Positions 16,422 through 28,496 of a stretch of DNA of 32,730 nucleotides are shown here, piece by piece (the stretch's first letter is position 1; every line of letters starts with the position of its first letter). The notes beneath the pieces are model-generated. The model was given only the letters and a program-made list of their open reading frames with translations, was not told the origin of the DNA and ran no database searches. Source of the DNA: Actinomycetota bacterium (GTDB lineage: Bacteria; Actinomycetota; Actinomycetes; Nanopelagicales; Nanopelagicaceae). The stretch spans positions 1 to 32,730 of the forward strand of contig JAPOKG010000009.1 in assembly GCA_029977785.1 (NCBI GenBank), given 5' to 3'. The translations under genes and the position numbers were made by a program.

Positions 16422-17328
16422 GTGGTGAGAGTAAGGAGCGAATACTCGCTCGGACTTCTCTTCGGAGTTGGCGCCTATGTCTTCTGGGGTCTCTTTCCGC
16501 TGTATTGGCCGTTGCTTAAACCTGCCAACCCACTTGAGATAGTTTCTCACCGCGCAGTGTGGACTTTAGTTTTCTGCGTCATTGTCTTGGCGTTATTGCG
16601 ACAACTGAAATCAACTCTCGCCATCTTAAAACACCCTAAAAAGATGGCTGGCTTATTTGCAACAACTGTTCTGATTTCAATCAATTGGCTTACCTATATT
16701 TGGGCTACCAATAATGGCCATGTTGTTGAAGCTGCTCTTGGTTACTACATCAATCCCTTGATCATTATCGCTTTTGGTGTTCTGCTCTTGCGCGAGAAGA
16801 TGCGCCCACTGCAATGGGTCGCAGTAGGTATTGCAGCGATTGGTGTCACGATTCTTACTATTGATTACGGTCGTCTTCCTTGGGTTGCAATTTCTCTCGC
16901 ACTTTCTTGGGGAACCTACGGGCTCTTAAAGAAGAAGTTAGATCTGGGAGCGCTAGAAGGTCTAACTATCGAAACGCTTATCTCGCTCCTTCCCTATGGC
17001 TTTCTACCTCTTCTACCTTGGTAACCAAGGCACGGGCCAATTTTGCAATGGGCTACTTCTCACCATCCTGCTCATCAGCGCCGGGGCTATGACAGCTATT
17101 CCGCTGCTCTTATTCAATGGTTCTACTACACGCCTGCCTTATAGCACTATCGGGCTTCTTCAGTACATCACTCCAACAATTCAGTTTTCAATTGGAGTTT
17201 GGATTAATCACGAAGAGATGCCGACTGCGCGTTGGATTGGATTCGTTGTAATTTGGTTAGCGCTGGCAACTCTTGGAACAGATTTGATGCGCTCAAGCAG
17301 AGCGATCGACAATCGCATCGCACAATGA
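16422..17328 (+). pseudogene. rarD: EamA-type transporter RarD, split into two frames by an apparent +1 frameshift near 16992-16996
   Basis: Frame 1 (16422..17024) encodes the N-terminal half ending ...ETLISLLPYGFLPLLPW*; frame 2 (16996..17328) continues MAFYLFYLGNQGTGQ...GAMTAIPLLLFNGSTTRLPYSTIGLLQYITPTIQFSIGV, the RarD C-terminal half. Sequencing error not excluded. Confidence 0.82.
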
Positions 17329-18282
17329 AAAGAGCGCACCGGTAACGTCATTTACTGGCAATGGGCCCAAGGCGGCTCGAGCATCGCGAGCAACTTGCTG
17401 TAGCTGATCTTTCGATTCTGCAAGCGCTGGGTGTGAACGTAACTCTTTCAGAACACTTGCAACTACGGCTTCATCCTTAATGGGAGCGCTCACTAGCTTT
17501 TGCAATTTCTTATCTTCAGGACGCGTTGATTTCATGAGGTTGAGCGTTACCAGCGTTGGCACGCCTTCGCGCAAATCTGTTCCGGGAGTCTTTCCAGATT
17601 GGTGTGAATCGCTAGCAATATCAATAATGTCATCAGCTAGTTGGAAGGCGATACCGATCTTCTCTCCAAATATCGTGAGAGTCTCTTTAATCTCATCCGG
17701 TGCACCTGAAACCATTGCACCAAAGCGAGCGCTGGCTGCAATAAGAGAGCCAGTTTTATCTGCAACAACTTGGAGGTAGTGCTCTAACGCATCTTCACCG
17801 TTCTGTGGCCCTTGCGTCTCCATGATCTGCCCGATTACTAACCGCTCAAAGGTCGATGCCTGTAGGCGAACAGCTTCAGGGCCAATATCTGCAAGAAGTG
17901 CCGAGACTTTTGCGAAGAGGTAATCTCCAGTCAAAATTGCAACGGTATTTCCCCAGCGGCTATTTGCGCTCTCTACGCTACGCCTTAGGCGCGCTTCATC
18001 CATAACATCATCGTGATAGAGCGTTGCAACGTGCGTTAATTCGCAGACAACAGCGGATTCAACAATGCCAAAACGGTTCTTATCTCCGTAATGAGATGCC
18101 AACAAAGTCAGTAGTGGTCGTAACCGCTTTCCGCCCGCGGCAACTAAGTGGCGCGAGGTTTCTTCTACGAGTGGATAGTCACCTTGAATATGGCTCAGAA
18201 GAAGGCTCTCGACCTTCTGCATACCCAGCGCTAACTCAGCCTCTAATTCAGGGGCGATGCCAGGTATTCCGATAGCTGCCAT
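17293..18282 (-). CDS. Polyprenyl (isoprenyl) diphosphate synthase family protein
   Basis: 329 aa; GGKRLRPLL, LTHVATLYHDDVMDEARLRR (first Asp-rich motif), FQLADDIIDI (second Asp-rich motif). Confidence 0.93.
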   Translation of the reverse strand: MAAIGIPGIAPELEAELALGMQKVESLLLSHIQGDYPLVEETSRHLVAAGGKRLRPLLTLLASHYGDKNRFGIVESAVVCELTHVATLYHDDVMDEARLRRSVESANSRWGNTVAILTGDYLFAKVSALLADIGPEAVRLQASTFERLVIGQIMETQGPQNGEDALEHYLQVVADKTGSLIAASARFGAMVSGAPDEIKETLTIFGEKIGIAFQLADDIIDIASDSHQSGKTPGTDLREGVPTLVTLNLMKSTRPEDKKLQKLVSAPIKDEAVVASVLKELRSHPALAESKDQLQQVARDARAALGPLPVNDVTGALFSLCDAIVDRSA

Positions 18283-19799
18283 TAGCGGATGAAGAATGCA
18301 GTTGTTTCAATGAAATTTAAAAGTGGTGCTGGGAAGACACCGAGCAGAATCGTCAACGTTGCTGAGACTGCAATTGCGATTGTAGTCAGAGCAGATGGAA
18401 TGACAACGCTGGTGCCATCTTCAACTGGATCCTTAAAGAACATCAAAACGATGACACGAATGTAGAAGAAGGCGGCAATCGCTGAGGCGAGAACACCAGT
18501 TATCAAAATTGCAGTGCTGCCTGATTCGTAGGCGGCAGAGAAGATTGAGAACTTTCCAATAAATCCTGAAGTTAATGGAATGCCAGCGAAGGTGAGTAGA
18601 TAGAGTGAAAATACTGAGGCAATGAGTGGAGAGCGCTTGCCAAGTCCACTCCAGCGATTGAGGTCTGTGACTTCCCCAGCTGAATCGCGAACAAGTGTTA
18701 CAACTGCGAAGGCGCCAAGTGTGGCGACGCCATAGGCAAACAGATAGAAGATTGATGAATCAAGTCCTGACTTACTCAAGGCGATAACACCGGCAAGCAA
18801 GAATCCTGCGTGCGCGATTGATGAGTAAGCCAACATGCGTTTTACATCGCGCTGGGTGATTGCAACAACAGAACCAAATACCATGGTGATAATTGCGATA
18901 GCTACGAGCGCTGGCTTCCATTGCCACTCTGCATTTGCAAAACCAACATAGAAGATGCGCAAGATAGCTCCAAAAGCTGCAATCTTTGTCGCCGCTGCCA
19001 TAAAGCCCGTAATAGCCGTTGGCGCTCCTTGATAGACATCGGGAGTCCACGCATGGAATGGAACTGCGCCCACTTTAAAGAGAAGGCCTACAGCGAGGAA
19101 TGCGATTCCCATGAGCAAGAAGATGTCATTACCTGATCCGCCAACAATGCTCTCTTGGATACCAATCAAAGTGATTGTGCCTGAGTAGCCATATAGATAT
19201 GCAACGCCAAAGAGGAAGAAGGCTGAGGAGAAGGCGCCGAGAAGGAAGTACTTCAACGCTGATTCTTGCGACATCAGACGGCGGCGGCGTGAGAGCCCAG
19301 CCATCAAATAAAGCGGCAAAGATAAAATCTCAAGGGCGACAAAGAGGGTGATGAGGTCTGTAGCAATCGGGAAAATCAACATTCCAGCGACAGCAAAAAG
19401 TGTAAGCGGATAGACCTCAGTAACGCGCAAATCCTTTTGCAGCGATTGACGCTCTTCTTCTGAACCTGGAACTGCGGCTGCCATCGCAGTGAAGTTCTCT
19501 TGATCCGCAATGAGGAAGATTGCCAAGAACGAGATAATCAAAATTGAGGCTTGAATGAGTACAGCCGCTCCATCAAATGCAACTGAACCCATTGCAGCAT
19601 CAACAGATGATTGAGTGCGAACTGTCATCAAGGCTGCGAAAGCTGCGACGAGAGCAAATGTTGAGATAAAAAGTTGAGAGCTATGACGCGCTTCGCGTGG
19701 AGCAAAGGCTTCAATTAAGACGCCAATTACGGCGCCAGCTAACACAATTAGAATCGGAGCTAGTTGCGCGTAATTCAAGACCGGATTTACAAATGTCAT
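18282..19799 (-). CDS. nuoN: NADH-quinone oxidoreductase subunit N
   Basis: 505 aa; VALEILSLPLYLMAGLSRR, ESALKYFLLGAFSSAFFLFG, AVPFHAWTPDVYQGAPTAITGFMA, RMLAYSSIAHAGF. Confidence 0.96.
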   Translation of the reverse strand: MTFVNPVLNYAQLAPILIVLAGAVIGVLIEAFAPREARHSSQLFISTFALVAAFAALMTVRTQSSVDAAMGSVAFDGAAVLIQASILIISFLAIFLIADQENFTAMAAAVPGSEEERQSLQKDLRVTEVYPLTLFAVAGMLIFPIATDLITLFVALEILSLPLYLMAGLSRRRRLMSQESALKYFLLGAFSSAFFLFGVAYLYGYSGTITLIGIQESIVGGSGNDIFLLMGIAFLAVGLLFKVGAVPFHAWTPDVYQGAPTAITGFMAAATKIAAFGAILRIFYVGFANAEWQWKPALVAIAIITMVFGSVVAITQRDVKRMLAYSSIAHAGFLLAGVIALSKSGLDSSIFYLFAYGVATLGAFAVVTLVRDSAGEVTDLNRWSGLGKRSPLIASVFSLYLLTFAGIPLTSGFIGKFSIFSAAYESGSTAILITGVLASAIAAFFYIRVIVLMFFKDPVEDGTSVVIPSALTTIAIAVSATLTILLGVFPAPLLNFIETTAFFIR

Positions 19800-21317
19800 T
19801 TACTTACCTGCGCTCTCTGATGGAACTGGATCCGTAAAGCCTTGTGACTCAATTACCTGCTTTGCCACTGGGTTGATGACATTGAGCAAAGGAGCGGGAT
19901 AGAAGCCGAGGGCAATGATGATCGCCAACACAGGACCAACAGCAAACTTCTCGCGCAGATTTAAGTCAGGCAAGTTCTCATTTCCAGGTGTGGTCGGCCC
20001 ATGAAGCGCTTTCTGTACTGGAATCAGGATGTATAGCGCTGCGAGAACGATTCCGAAGGTGGCAAGTACTGCTGCAACTGGATAGCGCGTAAATGTGCCA
20101 ACTAGAACTAAGAATTCACTGACAAAGCTGGATAGCCCCGGAAGTGCAAGTGATGACATACCTGCGATAAAGAATGACCACGCCATAACGGGAGTAACTC
20201 TCTGGAGACCGCCAAAGTCAGCGATTGTTGAAGATTTGCGTCGCGCGATCATCCAACCAGCAACAATGAAGAGCGCTGCAGTCGAGAAGCCGTGGTTGAA
20301 CATGTAGAGAATTGCACCACTGTGGCCTTGGGTAGTCATCGCAAAGATTCCCATGGTGATAAATCCGAAGTGAGAGATAGATGTGTAGGCAATCAGACGC
20401 TTGATATCGCGTGCACCAATTGCCAAGAAAGCACCATAAAGAATTGAGATAACAGCCAAGACAATGATTACTGGTGTGAATGTCTTTGATGCATCTGGGA
20501 AGAGAGTTAGGCAGAAGCGGATCATTCCAAATGTTCCGACCTTGTCGAGAACACCGAGCAAGAGCACTGATGTACCTGGAGTTGCAGATGCTGCGGCATC
20601 TGGCAACCAAGTGTGTAGTGGCCACACAGGCGCCTTGATTGCGAAGGCGATAAAGAATCCAAGGAAGAGCAGATTCTGGGTGGTTGAGCTCATGTAGTTA
20701 TGCATCTGCGATAACTGAGTGATATCGAAGGTTGCTCCGCCATTCTTACTTGAGATGACGTAGAGCCCAATAATTGAAGCGAGCATCAAGAGGCCGCCGA
20801 AGAGGCTAAATAGTAAGAACTTCACAGCAGCTGCGGCGCGTTCTCCGCTGCCGTATCCACCAATCAGGAAGTAGACCGGAATCAACATTGCTTCAAAGAA
20901 GACGTAGAACAAGAAGACATCTGTGGCAGCAAAGACGCCAATCATCATCGTCTCAAGGACGAGGATAAGAATGTAGAAGACCTTCGCAGACCAGCGTCCA
21001 CCTTCAGATTCATTCCAGCCTGCTAAGACAACAATGGGGGTCAGAAGAACGGCGAGAAGTATGAGAACGAGAGATAAGCCGTCCACTCCAACTGCGTAGT
21101 TGATTCCAAAAGATGGAATCCATCCTGCCGATTGCACAAATTGGAAGGCGGTATTTGATTCGTCAAAGTTAAGCCACATCATGACAGCCGAGATAGCTAC
21201 AAGAATTGTTGTACCTAGGGCCGCCTGCTTGACGCGAAGTGCCTGCTCAGCAGGAATTACTGCAATCAGTAAGGCACCAATGAGCGGAAGTATTCCAAGA
21301 AGAGTTAACGAACTCAT
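19800..21317 (-). CDS. nuoM: NADH-quinone oxidoreductase subunit M
   Basis: [54 protein letters not shown]. The track ORF extends to 21332, but ATG at 21317 ([14 protein letters not shown]) overlaps the nuoL stop as ATGA. Confidence 0.95.
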   Translation of the reverse strand: MSSLTLLGILPLIGALLIAVIPAEQALRVKQAALGTTILVAISAVMMWLNFDESNTAFQFVQSAGWIPSFGINYAVGVDGLSLVLILLAVLLTPIVVLAGWNESEGGRWSAKVFYILILVLETMMIGVFAATDVFLFYVFFEAMLIPVYFLIGGYGSGERAAAAVKFLLFSLFGGLLMLASIIGLYVISSKNGGATFDITQLSQMHNYMSSTTQNLLFLGFFIAFAIKAPVWPLHTWLPDAAASATPGTSVLLLGVLDKVGTFGMIRFCLTLFPDASKTFTPVIIVLAVISILYGAFLAIGARDIKRLIAYTSISHFGFITMGIFAMTTQGHSGAILYMFNHGFSTAALFIVAGWMIARRKSSTIADFGGLQRVTPVMAWSFFIAGMSSLALPGLSSFVSEFLVLVGTFTRYPVAAVLATFGIVLAALYILIPVQKALHGPTTPGNENLPDLNLREKFAVGPVLAIIIALGFYPAPLLNVINPVAKQVIESQGFTDPVPSESAGK

Positions 21318-23212
21318 AGTGTGACCACCCAAATTCCTGCGATAAGAACGACCGCACCGATAAGAATGAGAGCGGCATAGCTACGTGCAAATCCGGATTG
21401 AGATCTACGCAAAGTTGCTCCAGCACCGAGCGCAGTACGCCCGATTCCACGAACCGCGCCATCGACAACATTCTCATCGCCTTTAACTAGTAAGCGAGTA
21501 AGCGCCTGGCCAGGACGCATAAAGACAGATTCGTTAAATGAATCCTGCAATAGATCCTTACGTGCAATTCGAGTAAAGATTGAGACGTTCTGTGGAGCCA
21601 CTGCCTCAATTTCAGAGAGCTGATACTTCATGATGGCGATACCAACGCCAATAGCAACAGCAGTAAGAGCCATCGCTGAGACAACGATTGGTTCAAAGAG
21701 GTGTTCCTCATGATGGTCTTTACCGTGATCACCGAAGACTGGGTTGAGCCAATTGGCCAGCGCATCTCCGCGATAGAAGAGCAGACCTGAAGTGACTGAA
21801 CCAATGGAAAGAACAACCATTGGGAACCACATTAAGAATGGTGATTCATGTGGGTGCTGATTCTCTTCCCAGCGCTTTGGGCTAGTGAAAGTTAAAATCA
21901 TTACGCGAGTCATGTAGAAGGCGGTAATTACTGCGCCAAGTAAAGTGATTGATCCCAAGAGGATTCCCTTGAATCCACCTGCATTAAATGCAGTTTCAAT
22001 AATGAGATCCTTTGAATAAAAGCCTGCAAATGGTGGAACACCAATAATTGCAAGATAACCAAGGCCAAAAGTAATAAAGGTGATTGGCATAAATTTACGG
22101 AGCCCACCATAACGTCTCATATCGACGCTGTCATTCATGCCGTGCATCACTGAACCGGCACCCAAGAACATTCCTGCCTTAAAGAATCCATGTGTCAGCA
22201 AGTGCATGATTGCAAATGCGTATCCAGCAGGTCCGAGGCCAGCGCAGAGAACCATGTAACCAATCTGCGACATGGTCGATGCAGCAAGCGCCTTCTTAAT
22301 ATCATCCTTAGCAGTACCGATCACAGCGCCGAAGAGCAAGGTAATTGCACCGACGATGACGACAATCAACTGCGCAGTTGGAGCTGCATCAAAGATAAAG
22401 TTTGAGCGAACGATGAGATAAACACCTGCTGTCACCATCGTTGCTGCGTGGATCAACGCTGAAACTGGAGTTGGGCCAGCCATCGCATCGCCTAGCCAGG
22501 CTTGTAATGGGAACTGAGCCGATTTACCTGCGGCTGCAACGAGCAACATAATTCCGATTGCAGTCAACGCTGTCTCGGATGCACCTTCTGATGCCTCTTT
22601 AACGCCTGCGAATGAGACGGTGCCAAGGGTTGCAAATGCAATCATGATGGCGAAGGAGAGTCCCATATCGCCAACACGGTTCATAACAAAGGCCTTCTTA
22701 GAAGCTGTGGCATATGCCGGCTTCTGATTCCAGAACCCAATTAATAGGTAAGAGGCTAAACCAACGCCTTCCCAACCGACATAGAGGGTTAAATATGAAT
22801 CGCCAAGAACGAGCAACAGCATCGCTGCAATAAAGAGGTTGAGATAAGCAAAGAAACGGCGACGGTTCTCATCGTGTGACATGTAGGAGATGGAGTAGAT
22901 GTGAATCAGAGTTCCAACGCCAGTGATAAGTAGAACGAAGCAAATTGAGAGTTGATCAAGTAGCAGTCCAGCATCAACTTGGAAGGATGCAACATCAATC
23001 CAGGTGAATAGCTTCTGGCTTATTGCTCGTTCTTCAGTCGGACGTGAAAGCATCTGCGAGAGCTGATAGAGGCCAACGCCAAATGAAGAGGCTGACATCG
23101 CGGTACCTAGTAAGTGTCCCCACTTATCAGCGCGACGACCAGCAAGCAAAAGTGTAAGAGCTCCAAATAACGGGAGCGCGATGAGGTAGATCAATGATGA
23201 TGAAGTAACCAT
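21314..23212 (-). CDS. nuoL: NADH-quinone oxidoreductase subunit L
   Basis: 632 aa; [66 protein letters not shown]. Confidence 0.96.
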   Translation of the reverse strand: MVTSSSLIYLIALPLFGALTLLLAGRRADKWGHLLGTAMSASSFGVGLYQLSQMLSRPTEERAISQKLFTWIDVASFQVDAGLLLDQLSICFVLLITGVGTLIHIYSISYMSHDENRRRFFAYLNLFIAAMLLLVLGDSYLTLYVGWEGVGLASYLLIGFWNQKPAYATASKKAFVMNRVGDMGLSFAIMIAFATLGTVSFAGVKEASEGASETALTAIGIMLLVAAAGKSAQFPLQAWLGDAMAGPTPVSALIHAATMVTAGVYLIVRSNFIFDAAPTAQLIVVIVGAITLLFGAVIGTAKDDIKKALAASTMSQIGYMVLCAGLGPAGYAFAIMHLLTHGFFKAGMFLGAGSVMHGMNDSVDMRRYGGLRKFMPITFITFGLGYLAIIGVPPFAGFYSKDLIIETAFNAGGFKGILLGSITLLGAVITAFYMTRVMILTFTSPKRWEENQHPHESPFLMWFPMVVLSIGSVTSGLLFYRGDALANWLNPVFGDHGKDHHEEHLFEPIVVSAMALTAVAIGVGIAIMKYQLSEIEAVAPQNVSIFTRIARKDLLQDSFNESVFMRPGQALTRLLVKGDENVVDGAVRGIGRTALGAGATLRRSQSGFARSYAALILIGAVVLIAGIWVVTL

Positions 23213-23214
23213 TT

Positions 23215-23514
23215 TTATCGCTTCAACAAACTAGCATCATCGATAGATGCTGAACGGCGCGAACGATAGATTGCGATGATGATGGCAAGACCAACTACTA
23301 CTTCGCAGGCTGCCACAACCATGGTAAAGAATGCTGTTACTTGTCCTTCAAGGGTTCCATTAATTCTTGAGAAGGTAACCAATGTCAGGTTTGCTGCATT
23401 AAGCATCAACTCGATACACATAAAGACAACAATTGCATTGCGGCGAACAATGACGCCGATGGCACCGATTGTGAAAAGTAGACCAGCTACATAGAGGTAG
23501 TTATACGGATTCAC
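23215..23514 (-). CDS. nuoK: NADH-quinone oxidoreductase subunit K
   Basis: 99 aa; [41 protein letters not shown]. Confidence 0.96.
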   Translation of the reverse strand: MNPYNYLYVAGLLFTIGAIGVIVRRNAIVVFMCIELMLNAANLTLVTFSRINGTLEGQVTAFFTMVVAACEVVVGLAIIIAIYRSRRSASIDDASLLKR

Positions 23515-24284
23515 TACTTCTCCTCCTGCACTGTGTTATCAACTTCGCCAAGTTCAAATTGGTTTGACTCCAACATATCTCCACGCGCTTTAAGCGTTGC
23601 AGAGATTGAGTTTGGAGCTGGGGTGCCATCTGGAAGAAGGGCGGGAACATCGACAGCGTTGTGGCGGGCATACACACCTGGATTTGGAAGGCCGGCGGCA
23701 GATGCAAGTGAACCTGTGCGGAAGCGAGCGATCGCTTGTTCGCGCTGCGTTGGTCGCGCAACTGTGCGTTGATGATGCGCTAGCACCATCGCGCCTAGAG
23801 CTGCAGTAATCAAAAGCGCAGAGATTGCCTCAAAGGCAAAGACATAATCTGAGAAGAGCAGTTTTGCTAGCCCTTGCACATTTCCATCTTTATTTGCTTC
23901 AGCAAGTCCAAGCGCTGGGCGACCCAAAGTTGCGCGGCTAATAAGAGATACCAACAAACCACCAAAGCCGAGCGCTGCAGTGATTGCAATTGCGCGAAGG
24001 CCAGGAATTGTTTCGGTCAAAGAATCAGAGGCATCTACTCCGACCAACATCAAAATAAAGAGGAAGAGCATCATGACTGCGCCTGTATAGACAACAATCT
24101 GAACGATTCCAAGGAACACAGCATCTTGTGCAATATAGAAGAGCGCAATCGTGATCATGATCCAGGCAAGAAGAAGCGCTGAATGAACAGCCTTCTTCAC
24201 AACCAGCATTCCGATCGCAGCGATGACAGAGAGAGGTCCGAGAACCCAGAACATCACAGCCTCAGGAGTTTGAATCGTCAACAT
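23514..24284 (-). CDS. nuoJ: NADH-quinone oxidoreductase subunit J
   Basis: 256 aa; [53 protein letters not shown]; hydrophilic C-terminal extension. Confidence 0.95.
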   Translation of the reverse strand: MLTIQTPEAVMFWVLGPLSVIAAIGMLVVKKAVHSALLLAWIMITIALFYIAQDAVFLGIVQIVVYTGAVMMLFLFILMLVGVDASDSLTETIPGLRAIAITAALGFGGLLVSLISRATLGRPALGLAEANKDGNVQGLAKLLFSDYVFAFEAISALLITAALGAMVLAHHQRTVARPTQREQAIARFRTGSLASAAGLPNPGVYARHNAVDVPALLPDGTPAPNSISATLKARGDMLESNQFELGEVDNTVQEEK

Positions 24285-24910
24285 TAATTTGCTCCTTGAG
24301 AAGGATGTGCTTCCTTGACATCGCCGTTGTAGTAATTGGTATCGGTCATTCCTGGATACATTGGATGAGGCGGCGCCAACATTCCTTGGCGAAGTGGAGC
24401 TAGCAGATCTTCCTTTTCGAAGATCAACTTCTCACGCTTGTCGTCTGCAAGTTCATATTCATTAGTCATCGTGAGCGCGCGAGTTGGGCAGGCTTCCACG
24501 CATAGACCACAGAAGATGCAGCGAAGATAGTTAATTTGATAGACCGCGCCATGGCGTTCTCCGGGAGAGATTTGATTTTCAGGAGTGTTGTTGCCGCCTT
24601 CTACATAAATTGCATCTGCTGGACATGCCCAAGCACAGAGTTCGCAACCGATGCACTTTTCAAGTCCATCTGGGTGGCGATTCAGTTGATGGCGACCATG
24701 GAAACGTGGCTGAGTTGGCGCCTTTACATCTGGGTATTGCACAGTCTGATTTTTCTTAAACATTGAAGAGAAGGTGACCCAGAAGCCCTTTGCTTGTTGG
24801 CCAAGAGGTGCAGGACCCGGCTGCTCAACTTCAGTAAATGGAACTGAGTTGATATCAGCTTGTCCGGAACTCTTCTTCTCGACGTTCAAGTTCTCGTTGA
24901 AGTCAGTCAT
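24284..24910 (-). CDS. nuoI: NADH-quinone oxidoreductase subunit I (two 4Fe-4S)
   Basis: [18 protein letters not shown] and [16 protein letters not shown] ferredoxin motifs. Confidence 0.96.
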   Translation of the reverse strand: MTDFNENLNVEKKSSGQADINSVPFTEVEQPGPAPLGQQAKGFWVTFSSMFKKNQTVQYPDVKAPTQPRFHGRHQLNRHPDGLEKCIGCELCAWACPADAIYVEGGNNTPENQISPGERHGAVYQINYLRCIFCGLCVEACPTRALTMTNEYELADDKREKLIFEKEDLLAPLRQGMLAPPHPMYPGMTDTNYYNGDVKEAHPSQGAN

Positions 24911-26136
24911 TACTTCTCTCCTGACACGTTGATTGATTGCACTTGTGGAAGCGATGGAATTGGGAAGTCAGGAGCTTCACCGTCTGGCTTCGGAGCGCGA
25001 GCCTTCTGCTTATTGCGATCTAAGAGCGAGCTAGCAGCCATTACCAAGATAACAATTCCAGCAGCGAAGGAGATGATGGCAACGCGAGATGCGCCTTCTT
25101 GCTGCAGCACGCGCAGTGTTGCCACAATCAAAATCCAGATGAGTGAAACCGGAATCAATACCTTCCAGCCAAACTTCATAAACTGGTCGTAGCGAAGACG
25201 TGGGAGCGTTGCGCGCAACCACATAAAGATAAAGAAGAAGAAGATAACTTTTGCAAAGAACCAGACCAAGGTAAACCAACCACCAAGCCAGCTTTCAGTA
25301 AAGCCAAGACCTGGAAGTGCGTGATATCCACCAAGGAAGAGCGTTGTTGCAAGGGCTGAAACGGCGATGATGTTGACGTATTCAGCTAAGAAGAAGAGTG
25401 CGAACTTCAGCGATGAATATTCAGTGTGGAATCCACCTACGAGTTCGCCTTCAGCCTCTGCAAGGTCAAATGGCGCGCGGTTTGTTTCTCCAACCATTGA
25501 AATTACATAGATAACAAATGATGGGAAGAGAACGATTGCGTTCCAGATATTGTCATGCTGAGAACCCACGATGTCAGATGTTGACATTGAGCCTGCATAG
25601 ATAAAGACCGCTACAAGAGAAAGTCCCATCGCGATTTCATAAGAAACAACTTGAGCACTAGAGCGAAGACCACCGAGCAACGGGTAAGTAGATCCAGAAG
25701 ACCACCCTGCCAATACGACGCCATACACACCGATAGAGGTAACTGCCAGAATGTAGAGAACACCTACTGGCAAATCAGTAAGTTGAAGCGCAGTCTGCTG
25801 TCCAAAGATGCTTACTTCACCTGTCATTGGAATAACGGCAAAGGCCATGAAGCACATTGATGTGGCGATAATCGGCGCCAAGATAAAGACAATTTTATCT
25901 GCAGCTGCAGGAATGATGTCTTCCTTAAGTGCCAGCTTTACTCCATCGGCCAACGATTGCAATAAACCAAATTTTCCAACGCGATTTGGTCCAGTGCGTA
26001 GCTGCATCTTTGCCAAGACACGACGCTCGGTCCATACCGCCAACAAGGTTGAGATGACGCAGATAATGAAGACGATAAGCGCCTTAACAGCAATGAGCCA
26101 GACTGGATCTTGAGCCAAGAGTTCTGCTGTTGTCAT
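24910..26136 (-). CDS. nuoH: NADH-quinone oxidoreductase subunit H
   Basis: 408 aa; [90 protein letters not shown]. Confidence 0.97.
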   Translation of the reverse strand: MTTAELLAQDPVWLIAVKALIVFIICVISTLLAVWTERRVLAKMQLRTGPNRVGKFGLLQSLADGVKLALKEDIIPAAADKIVFILAPIIATSMCFMAFAVIPMTGEVSIFGQQTALQLTDLPVGVLYILAVTSIGVYGVVLAGWSSGSTYPLLGGLRSSAQVVSYEIAMGLSLVAVFIYAGSMSTSDIVGSQHDNIWNAIVLFPSFVIYVISMVGETNRAPFDLAEAEGELVGGFHTEYSSLKFALFFLAEYVNIIAVSALATTLFLGGYHALPGLGFTESWLGGWFTLVWFFAKVIFFFFIFMWLRATLPRLRYDQFMKFGWKVLIPVSLIWILIVATLRVLQQEGASRVAIISFAAGIVILVMAASSLLDRNKQKARAPKPDGEAPDFPIPSLPQVQSINVSGEK

Positions 26137-28496
26137 GCCTTCACCACCGTAACTACTTCGCCGTGAACTGCATCGAGTGCAACAAGTGCTTGGGATGCAA
26201 ATGAATTACGTGGAATCCAGACTGCATCATCATGAATATCTTCAACTAGTACCGGAATAGTGATTGAGCCATGTGCATTTGATACTCGCACTTGGTCACC
26301 GCTATTAACGCCCATCGCCGCTGCGCGCTTTGGAGATACGACAGCAACTGTTGGTCGACGAGTTCCGGCCAAATTATCTTCACCCTTTTGCAGAGTTCCC
26401 ATATCCAACAAGCGACGCCATGAAGTCAAGATGGCATCGCTACCTGAAACAGATGGTGTCGATGCAGGAGACACTGTGTTCATGGCAACGCGCGCACCAT
26501 CCCACTTACCAAGTTGGTTAAATTCACGAGCCGCTGCTGTAACTGTTCCCAATGAAATTGGATTGCCAAGTGCATCAGCAAGCATGGAAAGAATACGAAC
26601 ATCGCTGCGGTTATGTGAATCCGCAACTGCTGAATCAAAGGCGCGGGCGCGGCCTTCCCAGTTAAGGAAGCTGCCGCTCTTCTCAGTAATTGCAGCAACT
26701 GGCAGCACAACATCTGCAACTGCAGTTACGGAGCTAGGTGCAATTTCGAGTGAGATAACGAAGGATTTCTTGAGAGCTGCAAGAGCTTCTGAACCGTGGT
26801 GAAGATCGTGAGTATCGACTCCGCCAACAACCACAGCATCGAGTGAACCTGATGCAAGAGCAGCAAGAATTTCAGTAGTTGTACGCCCTGGCTCTGCAGG
26901 AAGTGAGCTCACACCCCACGCAGCTGCAATATCAACGCGAGCTGCTGCATCGGCAACAGGTCGACCGCCAGGAAGAACGTTGCCAAGTGCGCCAGCTTCA
27001 AGTGCGCCACGTTCTCCAGCGCGACGAGGAATGTAGGCAACCTTCGCACCGGTCTTGGCAGCAAGGGAGGCAACTGCGGAGAAAAGCCCTGCGCTTTCAG
27101 ATGCGCGTTCTCCGACGAGAATGATTGATTTAGCAGTTAATGCAAGAGTAGAAACGGCTGCACTTTCAGCTCCTGGTGCAACCTTGATGAACTCTGCTTT
27201 GAGCTTATCCATCGCGATAGAGCGCTTAGTTGCAACTGCAGTGACTTTGAGACCACGCTTCTTAAATTGCTTATTGATTCGCAAGAAGACGATTGGTGAT
27301 TCTTCTTCTGGCTCGAAGGCGATCAGAGCGACATGATCTGCAGTATCAATATCACGATACGTTGTGGCAGAGCCTGCGACGTGTGCTGCTAAGAAATCAC
27401 GTTCTTCATCTGAAGTGACTCGAGCGCGGTAATCAATATCGTTGGTACCAAGTGCAATACGAGCAAACTTTGCATATCCGTAGGCATCTTCTGTTGTAAC
27501 GCGGCCGCCGGTCAGAACTGCGGCACGCTTACCTTTAAGACCTGCTGCCGCTGCTGCGAGCGCTTCTGGCCAAGATGCTGCAACGAGTTCGCCCTCTGAA
27601 TTGCGAACGAGAGGCTGAGTAAGGCGATCAAGTGCTGTGACGTACTTAAATGCCCAACGACCCTTGTCGCAGTTCCACTCTTCATTTACAGATGGGTCAT
27701 CTCCGGCCAGGCGGCGTAGCGTTTTGCCTCGGCGAACGTCGGTGCGCATATCGCAACCTGATGCACAGTGCTCGCAGGCAGATGGAGTTGAAACCAAATC
27801 GAATGGACGGGCGCGGAACCGATAAGAAGTACCGGTGAGCGCTCCTACCGGGCAGATCTGCACAGTGTTGCCAGAGAAGTAAGACTTAAATGGATCGTTT
27901 TCGTAGATGCCTACCTGCTGTAGAGCGCCACGTTCATTCAAAGTAATAAATGGATCAGAGGCAATCTGAGCAGAAAAACGTGTGCATCGCGCACAGAGAA
28001 CGCAGCGTTCACGATCGAGCAAGACTGAAGATGAAATCGCAATTGGCTTTTCAAATACGCGCTTGTACCCATCAAGGCGAGCATCAGCGCGACCATTACT
28101 CATCGCCTGGTTTTGAAGTGGACATTCGCCACCCTTGTCGCAGACTGGGCAATCAAGTGGGTGGTTGCCGAGAAGAAGTTCCATGACGCCTTGTTGCGCT
28201 TTATCAGCAACAGGTGATGTCAACTGAGTTTTTACAATCATATTTGGCTCAACTGGAATAGTGCATGATGCCTGTGGCTTTGGAAATGCGCGGCCATTGA
28301 TTTCAATATCAACCAAACATTGACGGCAAGCACCAACTGGATCAAGAAGTGGGTGGTCACAGAAACGTGGAATCTGAATACCAAGCTTCTCTGCTGCACG
28401 AATTACCAATGTTCCCTTTGGTACTGATACTTCAAAGCCATCGATAACAACGGTAATCAGCTCTACTGCAACTGCTGAGCCTTGGGTTGTAGTCAT
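26133..28496 (-). CDS. nuoG: NADH-quinone oxidoreductase subunit G
   Basis: 787 aa; [73 protein letters not shown]; molybdopterin-oxidoreductase-like C-terminal part. Confidence 0.96.
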   Translation of the reverse strand: MTTTQGSAVAVELITVVIDGFEVSVPKGTLVIRAAEKLGIQIPRFCDHPLLDPVGACRQCLVDIEINGRAFPKPQASCTIPVEPNMIVKTQLTSPVADKAQQGVMELLLGNHPLDCPVCDKGGECPLQNQAMSNGRADARLDGYKRVFEKPIAISSSVLLDRERCVLCARCTRFSAQIASDPFITLNERGALQQVGIYENDPFKSYFSGNTVQICPVGALTGTSYRFRARPFDLVSTPSACEHCASGCDMRTDVRRGKTLRRLAGDDPSVNEEWNCDKGRWAFKYVTALDRLTQPLVRNSEGELVAASWPEALAAAAAGLKGKRAAVLTGGRVTTEDAYGYAKFARIALGTNDIDYRARVTSDEERDFLAAHVAGSATTYRDIDTADHVALIAFEPEEESPIVFLRINKQFKKRGLKVTAVATKRSIAMDKLKAEFIKVAPGAESAAVSTLALTAKSIILVGERASESAGLFSAVASLAAKTGAKVAYIPRRAGERGALEAGALGNVLPGGRPVADAAARVDIAAAWGVSSLPAEPGRTTTEILAALASGSLDAVVVGGVDTHDLHHGSEALAALKKSFVISLEIAPSSVTAVADVVLPVAAITEKSGSFLNWEGRARAFDSAVADSHNRSDVRILSMLADALGNPISLGTVTAAAREFNQLGKWDGARVAMNTVSPASTPSVSGSDAILTSWRRLLDMGTLQKGEDNLAGTRRPTVAVVSPKRAAAMGVNSGDQVRVSNAHGSITIPVLVEDIHDDAVWIPRNSFASQALVALDAVHGEVVTVVKA

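Noticed and set aside
17016-17030. CCTTGG-TAA-CCAAGG hairpin as a programmed frameshift stimulator in rarD
   Set aside because: Stem is only 6 bp with a 3-nt loop and starts ~21 nt after the candidate CCC-T slip site, too weak and distant to claim; mentioned only as context.
20218-20625. 135-aa alternative-frame ORF within nuoM
   Set aside because: Same-strand out-of-frame reading of a conserved nuoM; Cys/His-rich composition looks like a frame artefact, no domain seen.
26260-26802. 180-aa antisense ORF inside nuoG
   Set aside because: Lies opposite a fully conserved nuoG coding region; no recognisable domain; length is explained by codon structure of the sense gene.
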